A DNA stretch of 64,000 nt, taken from NCBI GenBank assembly GCA_963422275.1, contig OY729418.1:1426001-1490000 (forward strand), given 5' to 3'. Below the pieces are notes generated by a model. It did not search any database and had not been told where the DNA came from. It saw nothing but the letters and a program-made list of their open reading frames with translations. Shown here one piece after another: positions 56,100-64,000 of the stretch. Source of the DNA: G963422275 sp963422275 (lineage in GTDB: Bacteria; Pseudomonadota; Alphaproteobacteria; Rhodobacterales; Rhodobacteraceae). Position numbers and translations under genes: made by a program. Position 1 is the stretch's first letter. Each line of letters begins with the position of its first letter.

Positions 56100-57337
56100 C
56101 GCGGCACCGTACCCGGAGCCATCGCGAAGCCGTGCGCCATGAAGGCCTGGAAGCTCGGGATAGGGCAAACCAGCTTGCCAGCCCCGTCCGACTGCAGCAC
56201 GCCCTTGGCGATCAGGTGGTCGAGAAACCGCGTGGCAGTGAAGCCTTCTGGCAAGCCTTCATCTGGCCGCTGGGTGCGGGTCAGTGCGTTCATGGCTGCC
56301 AGCACTCCCGCGTCCTCAAGCCCCTGGTCAGGAAGGCTTTTCATCAGCTCGCGGACCAGACCCTTCGCCAGTCGCATTTCGGGGCTAACGCGGCCCCAGT
56401 ACGAGCGCAACCGCCGGTTTCGGGCATCAGTCCGCACCCTGCATGCGTCTACATCCACGAGGCGGCCGCACACGGCCAGCAGCCCACTTGCGAGAGCCTG
56501 CAGTCCATTGTGCAGGTGCCTGGGCCAGCCGTCGGAGCTGGCCGCGAGTTCGGCGGGCCAAGCGACCTCGGCTCCGCGACGGTCGACGCGGAACCCATCA
56601 AGGTGCCTCTCCACCGCTTCGGCCGCATCATCGAACGCGAGCGCACCGAGGGTATGGATGCACGCCTCGTCGATGTGGCTCATGCCGTGCCTGCCCAAGA
56701 CCTCGCTGGTGTTGCCGATGCCGGCAAGCACCGGCACGACGGGAAGCCGGTTGATGCCCAGATGCAGCGGCTCCAGCGCGTCCACTTGCGACCTAGTGGC
56801 GTTCTGCATCTCGTCGAACATCAGGCAGAGAGGGCGCTGCCACTCGTGGAGCGGAAACATCTCCGCAACGAGACCGAGCGAGGGTCCCGGCGGGGCCGTA
56901 GCCGTCGCGCTGTCGGCACCGCCGCCAACCCCGAAAACCCTAGCGTCCGCATGCAAGCGCCGCGTCACCGTCCGGCGGAACTCCGGCAGTTTTTTGGGAT
57001 CCAGCACCTCGACGATCTTCTCCGCAAGCACCTCCTCGGAATCGAGGGTTTTTCGGTCGAGCAGAACCGGGCGTGCTGCCGCGTCGTCCATTTCCCAAAT
57101 CTCGGCCAAGCGCAGGAGCAGCGATGTCTTGCCGGCACCGGGGGCACCCTGCACGATCCGGGTCTGAACCGCTGGTAGATTCCCTGCCATCGCCTCGCTG
57201 AAGGCGAGAGCGCAGGCATCCTCGATATCAGCGAGCTCGCGGTCGCGACCAACGAAGAACAGCGCCTTCTGCCGACTGGTGCGCTTCGTGAATTCCTCGA
57301 GAGCCTTGAGGTCGGGGCTGCTCGCTTTCGCGTTCAT
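56075..57337 (-). CDS. AAA+ ATPase (Orc1/Cdc6- or STAND-like) of unknown role
   Basis: A 420-residue P-loop ATPase. Walker A is VQGAPGAGKTSLLLRLAEIW (about residues 63-82), Walker B is PLCLMFDEMQNAT (about 168-180), and sensor-like LAGIGNTSEVLGRHG follows. The C-terminal third contains a predicted winged-helix-like FTATRFLDHLIAKGVLQ. An N-terminal FVGRDRELADIEDAC is typical of Orc1/STAND-type ATPases. The last eight residues (PRVSPRLWG) derive from a CRISPR-repeat-like sequence, so the native end may be lost. No partner gene is evident. Mobile-element, replication or defence roles are all possible. Confidence 0.75.
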   Translation of the reverse strand: MNAKASSPDLKALEEFTKRTSRQKALFFVGRDRELADIEDACALAFSEAMAGNLPAVQTRIVQGAPGAGKTSLLLRLAEIWEMDDAAARPVLLDRKTLDSEEVLAEKIVEVLDPKKLPEFRRTVTRRLHADARVFGVGGGADSATATAPPGPSLGLVAEMFPLHEWQRPLCLMFDEMQNATRSQVDALEPLHLGINRLPVVPVLAGIGNTSEVLGRHGMSHIDEACIHTLGALAFDDAAEAVERHLDGFRVDRRGAEVAWPAELAASSDGWPRHLHNGLQALASGLLAVCGRLVDVDACRVRTDARNRRLRSYWGRVSPEMRLAKGLVRELMKSLPDQGLEDAGVLAAMNALTRTQRPDEGLPEGFTATRFLDHLIAKGVLQSDGAGKLVCPIPSFQAFMAHGFAMAPGTVPRVSPRLWG

Positions 57338-57580
57338 CGTCGCTGTCTCCCTCTTTCTGCCAGTCTAGCAAAGCAGGTGGCGAAAGTCACGCGCCGTCCG
57401 CTTCCGCCTTTCCACAGGCTCTGAGAACGACACGGGCCTTGCGCGGCGGCGGGCGGTCGCGGAAAACTGGCTCTGCCTTGTGTCCTCAACGGTTCGGGCA
57501 CGATTGCGGGCATAAATTCCAGCTGCGCGGCGGCCCCGTGGTCCATCAGCTGTCGCAGGAACCGCAAGTCGTTGCGGAGT
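57334..57580 (-). other. Upstream region of the ATPase gene with an unassigned open frame
   Basis: An open frame (RLRNDLRFLRQLMDHGAAAQ, then LEFMPAIVPEPLRTQG) ends inside the ATPase start. It may be the end of a small upstream gene, but its own beginning merges with unrelated sequence at about 57580. The ATPase ribosome-binding site (AGAGGGAGA) lies at about 57346-57354. Confidence 0.35.
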
Positions 57581-57679
57581 CTATCCCCACAGGTAACAAG
57601 ATTTTCCCACGCTTTGCCTTGCGGGTCTGATGCGAGCCAGGATACAATCCGAATTCTGGCGTTCCGACCGGATTCGAAA

Positions 57680-57920
57680 CGGAATTCATGACATCGAGAC
57701 GCAGCGCACCTTTGGCTGGCGACTGCCTTGGCGGACGAGGCTGGCGTCCTCGGTGAAGGTCGTGTCCCTTGCTCCGCGGGTTCTGGCTTTCCGCAGTCCG
57801 GAACCTCTGGTTCCAAGCGAGAAGCCGCTCCGGCGAAACCGCTCGATGAGACCGTGCCCCTTGTCGTGCGACACCGCGCACAGGAGGGCGGAAGTGCCCT
57901 GACCCATCCGACGCTTCAAA
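57680..57920 (-). pseudogene. Possible ISAs1/IS4-type transposase C-terminal remnant
   Basis: The minus strand shows ARDTTFTEDASLVRQGSRQP, which resembles the conserved HW-x-RD-TF-x-ED-x-S-x-VR segment near the end of ISAs1-like transposases. The rest is degraded. Assignment rests on this single motif. Confidence 0.35.
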
Positions 57921-58075
57921 CTTCTGGTGTGAGATGAAGATCTGCCCGGATTGGCACGAGCAAACAGGCTGCGCGGAACATCGATTCGAACGACCGATGT
58001 GCCTCACTCGTCGACGCCCTCAAGCACGATCCTAAAAGGAGCTTGTACACTATGGCCTTTTCAAGCGGGTGGGTC

Positions 58076-58440
58076 GAACGGGTTCAATTCGCGAAGCGCA
58101 GGCGTGGTTTCATCAAGATCGCTGCGAAGCAGGCTTCGGAGAAAGGCGGTCGCCGAGTCCGACGAGATGGAACCGCCCAGAACAGCTGTCGGGGCATTTG
58201 GCGGCGAAGCCGCGCAGGAAAGTCTTGATCTGGCTATTGCGGTTGCGGACATCCAGATGCGCAGGGTGCTGCAAACTTGATCGCCGGCAATACGATGCGC
58301 TCGACGCAATTCTGTAGCGCCACCGTCAGTCTGTCGATTCGCAAGAACCGGTTTCAAAATCGCTTGCCGTCCATCTGCCCGACCTTCAAACAAAGCGGGA
58401 AGCATTGCACACCGTGCCCGCGAAATGCGAAATGAGCCTT
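58076..58440 (-). mobile_element. MITE-like IS1595-family element (copy 6)
   Basis: About 365 bases with TTCAATTCGCGAAGCGCAGG at one end and CGCGAAATGCGAAATGAGCC plus TT at the other. The minus strand encodes a degraded transposase tail (NSQIKTFLRGFAAKCPDSCS). The size and arrangement are the same as the 37.6 kb copy. Confidence 0.65.
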
Positions 58441-58564
58441 AAAATACGAGATTGGTCCGCATTGCTCGGTTCTCGAATGATGTGTTCAAAGCAGATGAAA
58501 GACTGCCGCAAGCTGCCACTGAAGCTGTCAAGCACATTAACGAGCGACCTCTCTCCAGAATTGG

Positions 58565-59169
58565 GGAACCTCTGAATATAGCCTGATCATGGGGTGACAT
58601 TGTGCATCCGAGGTGCGCCTGCTGTTTTACGCTGCACCCTTTTTTAGGGGGATCGCGTCAGGCAGTGCCTTCAGCCACCGAACTTTGCAAGCCTTGAACA
58701 TGACCGCAAGAAGCACCGCTAGATATTTCCAGAGCGGATGGACAGCCGGTCCCCTAGGTGCACCTGGAGGCCCGCATTGCACCGGTCTGTCCCAAGGGCA
58801 CCGGCAAGGGGCAACAGCCGCATCCCTTGCCGGCGATGCCGCGCTTGCACTGCGTGCAGCCATTCTGCAATCCAGCGATTGAGGACTTGCTCTGCGAGGC
58901 CGAGAGCGCTCGGCGCTTTTCCGGGGTGAGGCTGGAGAAGAACATGCAGCGGTTTGCGCCGCTTCCGGGTTTCTCGAACCTGATGATTGTCCGGCCGCGC
59001 TTGCCGTGACTGGGGATCGTGTGTCCGGAATCCGCCGGACCGGCCCTGCAGAGGCTGAACCGAAGGCGATTTCGCCCTGGAAACGTGCATTTGGGGCTTC
59101 CGGGGACCGCAGGAAACCGCCCGACGAAACAGGAACATCTACAGCCACAACCCCAAAATCAGAGGTTCC
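58565..59169 (+). mobile_element. IS5-group element, internally deleted 605-base copy
   Basis: Both ends are kept (GGAACCTCTGA and TCAGAGGTTCC), as is the opening GAATATAGCCTGATCATGGG, but about half of the 1188-base parent is missing. Pieces of the N-terminal transposase and of the C-terminal segment remain. It is non-autonomous. Confidence 0.75.
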
Positions 59170-59235
59170 CCAGGGTTTGTCAAGGTCCCGGCACCGCTGC
59201 GCGCGCGCAAATTCAACGCGTTACCTTGCCTCTTT

Positions 59236-60351
59236 CTACAGGGCGCTTTCGAGGAGTTCGAGGTAGTCATCTGCTGAAGCCCTGCGCGGATTGGTCTCAT
59301 TCAAATGGTCAGCGGCAGCTTTCCTCGCGATTTCGGGAAGCGCCTCGGCCCGAACTCCCAACTCTGAAAGCCTGATCGGCAATCCGGCCTGGGAAACGAA
59401 GCGTTGCATCCAGTCATGCATCGCCGTTTTGCAATCAATCCCGACAACGGTCTGTATTCTCTTCAGCTTCTCATTCACAACCTGTCCATTAAATCGCAGG
59501 ACATGCGGGAGCAGAACGCCGATCAAGGTGCCGTGGTGCAGGTCCAGTTCGCCAAGCGGCGCGGCCATTGCATGGGCTCCGCCGAGCGATTTCTGCAGAC
59601 ACATTCCGCCCTCCAGCGCCGCCATCATCATTTCCCACCGCGCTCTTCGGTCGCCGCCATCCTCCACCGCTCTCGGAAGCCACTTTGCGGCACGTGCAAC
59701 GCAATCAAAGGCGATTGCTTCAGCGGGCGGATTCTCGCGCGTGCTCAAGATCGTCTCGATTCCATGGCTCAGCGCATCAATCCCGGTGGCCGCAGTCAAG
59801 CGCGGTGAAAGGCTGAAGGTCAGTTCCGGGTCGCAGAGCACCGTGCCAGCCACCATGTTCAGGTTCACCGCGACGCTTTTCGTTCCGTCCTGCAGGGTCA
59901 TGACGCAGGCGCGACCCACCTCGGCGCCTGTCCCGGCGGCGGTTGGCACCGCAATTTGCGGGACAACTCTTCCAATCTGGTCGGAACCGCCTGACTTGAC
60001 GCTGTAGTCAGCCAGCTTTCCGCCATGACTTGCTATCAGCGCCACTGCCTTTGACAGGTCTGTCGGAGACCCGCCACCAAGGGCTATCAATCCATCGCAA
60101 TCTCTTTCATGCCAAATCTCAAGGCACTCCAGCAACGAGTCCTCAGTCGGATTCTCGGTCGTTCCGTCATACAGTTCCGGCGCGAATGGAAGCGCGGCAT
60201 CAAGAGCTCGGTCAAGAATGCCCGCCGAAACAACTCCCTTGTCGGTTACAACAAGCGGGCGACTGATTCCCAAGCGCGAGATCTCGCGGCCCAGAACCGA
60301 TACGGCCCCGAATTCGAAATGGATGCGGGAAAGGTACTGGATCAACGCCAT
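59236..60351 (-). CDS. Iron-containing alcohol dehydrogenase (class III)
   Basis: A 371-residue Fe-ADH. The nucleotide-binding motif is IALGGGSPTDLSKAVAL (about residues 94-110). The metal ligands are visible as Asp in LCDPELTFSL and His in GIDALSHGIE, LGGAHAMAAPLG and LDLHHGTLIG. It overlaps the upstream aldehyde dehydrogenase as TGATG, so the two are translated together. It probably interconverts an alcohol and an aldehyde that the dehydrogenase oxidises. The substrate is unknown. A decayed copy of the same pair lies 4 kb to the left. Confidence 0.93.
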   Translation of the reverse strand: MALIQYLSRIHFEFGAVSVLGREISRLGISRPLVVTDKGVVSAGILDRALDAALPFAPELYDGTTENPTEDSLLECLEIWHERDCDGLIALGGGSPTDLSKAVALIASHGGKLADYSVKSGGSDQIGRVVPQIAVPTAAGTGAEVGRACVMTLQDGTKSVAVNLNMVAGTVLCDPELTFSLSPRLTAATGIDALSHGIETILSTRENPPAEAIAFDCVARAAKWLPRAVEDGGDRRARWEMMMAALEGGMCLQKSLGGAHAMAAPLGELDLHHGTLIGVLLPHVLRFNGQVVNEKLKRIQTVVGIDCKTAMHDWMQRFVSQAGLPIRLSELGVRAEALPEIARKAAADHLNETNPRRASADDYLELLESAL

Positions 60352-61799
60352 CAGAATTCGGCATCGTAGAATATGTGCTTGGTTTCAAGAAAGTCGTTCA
60401 ACGCCTCGACACCGTGCAGCCTTCCGATGCCGCTCTCGCGGTAGCCGCCCGTTTCCGCCTCGGCCATCAGACGGTTGTGACCGTTGAGCCAGACGGTTCC
60501 GAATTTCAGCCTGCGACCCAGGCGCATCGCTCGATTCAGATCATGTGTGTAGACGCTTGCGGCCAAGCCATAACGGGTTGCGTTCGCTCTTTCGAGAGCC
60601 TCACGTTCGTCGTCAAAAGATTCAAGTGACACTATTGGACCAAACAACTCGTCCTGGATCAACGGACTGGAAACATCGTCTGTTCGAAACATCGAAGGCG
60701 TCACGAATGCCCCTCGTTCGAGCACACCTCCAGGCGCAGCACCACGCAAGATCAGGTCGGCTTCGTCGGCAGCACGGTCTATGAGACGTAGAATGCGTCT
60801 TTGGTTCGCCCGGTCGATAAGAGGACCGAGTTCGACGTTCGCGCTCAGCGGATTGCCGACCACGACACTCTCATAGGCGGACTTCAACCGGTCCGCCAGT
60901 TCGTCGACAACATACCGCTGGACCAAGACACGGCTTACCGAGGTGCACATCTGTCCGTTGAGCGCAATTGAAGATCGGCGTATCGCGCTGACCGCCTTTT
61001 CAAGGTCGGCGTCTTCAAAAACGATCGCCGGCGACTTTCCCCCCAACTCGAGAGAGAGCCGCTTCACTGTGGCGGACGCGTTGGCCATGATGGCCTTGCC
61101 TGTGGCAGAAGAACCGGTGAAGCTGACGACATCGACTTCAGGGTGAGTTGAAAGTTCCTTTCCCACTTCGACACCGCGCTCATTGACTGAATTCACAACG
61201 CCCGGAGGAAGTGCCCCTATCTCATCGAAGCACTTCATCACCAACGCGTTGACCAACGGCGTTTGAGGTGCTGGCTTGACGACCACCGTGCAACCAGCTG
61301 CCAGCGCTGGCGCAACCGAGCGCACTAGCAACGTGACCGGAGCGTTCCACGGGACGATTACCGCGACAACGCCGGCCGCCTCCCTCGTCAGAAGGGACAT
61401 CTTGTCGGTGCCGCTTTCGAAAGTGCGTCCGAAAACGTTTCGGGCGAGACCGGCGTAGTACCTCGCCTCGCCAAATCCGGCGGCAACTTCATGGCGAGCC
61501 TGATCGATAACCTTGCCGTTCTCGAAACTCAGCAGGTTCGCGACCTCTTCCTTCCGCACCTCGAGCCTGTTTGCAAATTCCAGAAGCGCCCAGGCGCGCA
61601 GTCTTGGATTGCTGGCCCAGCCAGATGTTTCGAACGCCTTCCTCGCCGCCATGATTGCCTGCCCGGCCAATCCAGAGGATCCTGCCGACGCCGTTCCGAC
61701 TATGGTTCCGTCCGCCGGATTCAAGCTTTCATAGACACCGCCTGCGGCCTCCCCGACCCATTGTCCAGAAATGTAGTGCTGTGCCTTGTGCAATTCCAT
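60351..61799 (-). CDS. NAD(P)-dependent aldehyde dehydrogenase
   Basis: A 482-residue ALDH of normal length. It contains VAVIVPWNAPVTLLVRSVAP, the conserved FTGSSATGKAIM, the catalytic glutamate region LSLELGGKSPAIVFEDADLE (split LSLELGGKSP / AIVFEDADLE) and the catalytic cysteine in SIALNGQMCTSVSRVLVQRY. It ends with the ALDH tail GGYRESGIGRLHGVEALNDF. It is the first gene of a two-gene operon with the iron ADH. The roughly 230 bases upstream (to 62030) should hold the promoter. Confidence 0.95.
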   Translation of the reverse strand: MELHKAQHYISGQWVGEAAGGVYESLNPADGTIVGTASAGSSGLAGQAIMAARKAFETSGWASNPRLRAWALLEFANRLEVRKEEVANLLSFENGKVIDQARHEVAAGFGEARYYAGLARNVFGRTFESGTDKMSLLTREAAGVVAVIVPWNAPVTLLVRSVAPALAAGCTVVVKPAPQTPLVNALVMKCFDEIGALPPGVVNSVNERGVEVGKELSTHPEVDVVSFTGSSATGKAIMANASATVKRLSLELGGKSPAIVFEDADLEKAVSAIRRSSIALNGQMCTSVSRVLVQRYVVDELADRLKSAYESVVVGNPLSANVELGPLIDRANQRRILRLIDRAADEADLILRGAAPGGVLERGAFVTPSMFRTDDVSSPLIQDELFGPIVSLESFDDEREALERANATRYGLAASVYTHDLNRAMRLGRRLKFGTVWLNGHNRLMAEAETGGYRESGIGRLHGVEALNDFLETKHIFYDAEF

Positions 61800-62034
61800 G
61801 AAAGTGATCCGCGGTCCCGCTGTCAGTGGCTGCCGGTTATACTACGTCAGGTTTCAAGGCAACGAATCCCGAAGCGCCTGTCCAGGCTCGCCAACATTGA
61901 AACATGCAAACAGTTGGTTTCGACAATATCATGATTCTAGCGGAGTCCATGGACGCCGCGGCAAGCGTTTTGCCTTGCCAGAAGAAAAATTCAGGCTCAT
62001 TTCATATTCTGTAGGCATAGCGATATAATGTTTC

Positions 62035-62560
62035 ATAACTCTTCCTGGAAATCGGGCAAGATAGCAACGGTATGGGAACCAAACCCAGGACTCATAACCA
62101 GAGATGACGCCAGCGGCGATGCAGATGGCGCTGAAAAAGGTGCGGACGCATCGGTTGCATTGGGTGACGATGCGCCACCAGTCCTTGTCGCCAATCAAGG
62201 GAGGCAGCAGGACCAAGGGTCCGCCGGTGCCGTCGCGCCCGGCGTAAAGCCTAGAGTCGAGCCCACCCCGGGCGCGTCCGGCGCTACGCGAAAGAGACCC
62301 TTCCCGAGCAAGCTGGCCGAGGTGCAGTGCACCTCGGCGGGTCGCATTGATCATCGCTGTTCCCGTCGCCGCACTCGCGGCGGCCAGAGCCTAGAACATG
62401 CGGTTGAACGCGCCATGTCAGGCCGTAGCGAATGACGTGGCCGATGCCTGAGATCGCTCGCCGGTCATCGGCCCGGGGCACGCCGCGCACCTTGCAGGGC
62501 AAAAGCGGTTGAATGCGCGCAAACCGGGCCTCGGAAAGCCGGAAATGGCGGTCGAACCTG
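62035..62560 (-). pseudogene. IS5-family transposase remnant
   Basis: The minus strand begins FRLSEARFARIQPLLPCKVR, then GVPRADDRRAISGIGHVIRY, the opening of an IS427-like transposase. After a large deletion come DWWRIVTQCNRCVRTFFSAI and CIAAGVI, its C-terminal end. No target repeats are recognisable. It is a different lineage from the 23.9 kb element. Confidence 0.7.
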
Positions 62561-63605
62561 ACTGTCTCCTCTGCATCCGGCGCTTCCAGCCACGGAACAA
62601 CCCGAATTACAACACTTTCACAGGTCCTGGGCCTAGGATCTCCCGGTCGTCGACAAGCACGACGCCCTAGAGGTGACATAGTGGAGTGGCAGCTGCCAAA
62701 AGGCACATCTTCTAGAGAAGGGTGTCTGGATCGACGTTCTGTTTGCCGGACACCCAACCTTCAAGGGCAGCATGTCACTGTCGAAGTTGTGGCACACGAT
62801 GCGCCGATTCGCTGAAGATATCGATACCACCTACCACAAAGACTGTTGCGAAACGCACCTCTCTGGCCATGAACATGCCGCATTGAAAAAATTGCAAGCG
62901 CTTGTCATGACATTCAGTTGGAGGAGAGACCGATGGATTTCTTCATCAAAGCGGTGGCCGAGTGTGTGGATCCCGACAACACCCTGCGGAAGGTCCACGC
63001 CCTGATGGACTGGCAGCTCCTTGCGGTTTGCACGATTGTCCCAGTGCTCTCGTGCTTAAAGCGCACCAGCTGCGATGTCGACCCGAGAATCCAGATTCCC
63101 TTGTCGGGCCAGTAACACTTGCTGCCACTTTGGTCACAAGGGGTTTGTGCGCATTGACGGCGAGGGCTTCGTGAAGCAGTTCTGGCGTGTCCCGCCAACG
63201 AGGGCGAGGCGGGGCTCCAGCCGGGGCTCCTGTTCCGGGCGGCGCGGGCGGGGTTCGTAGAACGGCAGGCCGTGGAGACGGAATGGCCCTGAAGGTGATG
63301 GCGCTTGATCAGCTCAAGACGGCCAACCGGCTAGTGTCGCGGCGATGGCGGAGACAACCTTCGACACCCTGAAGCACCACTTTCGTCCAAGTGCGTCACA
63401 AAAGGGCGTTGATCTGAATCGCCCGCAACTTCGCCAAGCTTGACAGCCGCCAGAGCCAGACAGCGCCCCACGCCCCTGACGGTTCCATCTCGTCGAACTC
63501 GTTGACCGGGCTTCTTCGGTCGAAACATGCATACGTTTTAAGAATCAAGTCTAAAACATCGGGCCACGCACCCTTTTGGAAATGGACAGCGTCTGTTGCC
63601 AGCCC
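62561..63605. other. Region of IS debris, no intact gene
   Basis: About 1 kb. A rightward fragment (62933-63115, FFIKAVAECVDPDNTLRKVH) looks like the start of a transposase, and other frames are low-quality. I see no complete element, repeat pair or RNA gene. Confidence 0.4.
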
Positions 63606-64000
63606 TTAGCTGACACAGGCATAAAGCGTCGCGTTTCCGCCAGCGGCCGTTGTGTCAATGCAGACATGGCGCTCATGAAAGCAATAGTCTTCCAGCTCTG
63701 TCATTCCGACTAGCGGAATCAGTGCATCGGACCGCGAGGACAACGCTTGTCGAGCCTCTCTCAGGTCATGCTCATCACTCCAGAGGGCCACGACATCGAT
63801 ATTTTCCAGAGTTGCAAGTGCATTTCTCGGCAAAGTCCCCGGAAGTGTGAATTCGTCATCCATGCCGCCGCACACACCCACGGCGCCGCATCCGGCGGAG
63901 CGCGCGATATCCATCTGAATCTTGGTGTCTTCTGGCGTGGGACCAAGACAGAGCACAACGCCCCTCGAATGATAGTTCAAGTGATTGGATTCGCCCGTTG
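63606..64000 (-). CDS. PutA-like proline utilisation protein, C-terminal end (partial)
   Basis: The frame enters from the right edge and ends with TGA at 63606. It encodes TGESNHLNYHSRGVVLCLGP, ARSAGCGAVGVCGG, TLENIDVVALWSDEHDLREA and the terminal CIDTTAAGGNATLYACVS. This is the extreme C-terminal, ALDH-superfamily-like tail of long bifunctional PutA (proline dehydrogenase / P5C dehydrogenase). Only about 130 residues are inside the window. It looks intact here. Confidence 0.75.
   Translation of the reverse strand, partial: TGESNHLNYHSRGVVLCLGPTPEDTKIQMDIARSAGCGAVGVCGGMDDEFTLPGTLPRNALATLENIDVVALWSDEHDLREARQALSSRSDALIPLVGMTELEDYCFHERHVCIDTTAAGGNATLYACVS

Noticed and set aside
57579..57600. 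Second CRISPR repeat upstream of the ATPase, which would make a two-repeat array
   Set aside because: Only half of the repeat matches (13 identical bases), and the spacing of about 1.5 kb with a gene in between is not array geometry. It is kept only as a flanking similarity.
1..64000. tRNA or rRNA genes, phage attachment sites, replication origin
   Set aside because: No cloverleaf with conserved arms, rRNA segment, integrase gene or DnaA-box cluster was recognised by eye.

Overview
This window reads as the accessory, decaying part of an alphaproteobacterial chromosome. The evidence is the gene families present: IclR-controlled TTT and ABC catabolic operons, MlrC, IS427-type IS5 elements with CTAG targets, and a PutA C-terminus. 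The order Rhodobacterales or Rhodospirillales is only inferred. Base composition is about 60% GC, except for a visibly AT-richer restriction-modification block at 46.2-47.6 kb. Intact catabolic operons alternate with insertion-sequence wreckage and many pseudogenes. This is the pattern expected of a lineage in IS expansion and genome erosion, possibly host-associated, although nothing here proves a host.

Layout. 1-9.4 kb: the end of an oligopeptide ABC ATPase, a sulfatase, a leftward racemase / creatinase-like M24 / mlrC(pseudo) group, a two-repeat type I-E-like CRISPR remnant at the broken mlrC end, an IclR regulator and a complete rightward polar amino-acid ABC operon. 9.4-12.2 kb: dead ridA, rraA and mutL genes and a MITE-like element. 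12.5-23.9 kb: an MDR oxidoreductase, then an IclR / zinc alcohol dehydrogenase / molybdenum hydroxylase (FAD subunit plus fused 2Fe-2S-Mo subunit) / TctCBA operon. The Mo subunit and TctA are each frameshifted. 23.9-30.4 kb: IS5, IS630, IS982 and IS1595 debris surrounding a compact three-gene cassette of unknown function (26.16-27.58 kb). 30.4-34.5 kb: a dienelactone hydrolase-like gene and decayed defence genes (TacA-like antitoxin, FitA-like antitoxin fused to hsdR, an endonuclease/exonuclease/phosphatase gene). 34.5-39.3 kb: a leftward carbohydrate-type ABC operon with a MITE-like insertion against one start codon. 41.9-45.9 kb: class IV aminotransferase, VOC protein, MBL hydrolase and FAD monooxygenase. 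46.2-47.6 kb: a type II-like methyltransferase and HNH nuclease. 47.6-54.9 kb: nested IS982, IS5 and IS1595 elements around an Xre/RES toxin-antitoxin pair and a truncated antitoxin. 54.9-61.8 kb: a dead and an intact copy of an iron-ADH / aldehyde dehydrogenase operon, separated by an AAA+ ATPase gene flanked by CRISPR-repeat-like sequence. 61.8-64 kb: more IS debris and the 3' end of a putA-like gene.

Three themes link the window. First, one IS1595-derived short element with AAGGCTCAATTCG-type ends recurs about six times, mostly keeping only the two transposase extremities. Second, several genes die by homopolymer slips (mlrC, ridA, tctA), and a mutL remnant lies among them. Third, defence and addiction genes (CRISPR, HsdR, three antitoxins) are mostly fossils; the Xre/RES pair and the methyltransferase/HNH pair look intact. 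No tRNA, rRNA or cas gene was recognised.
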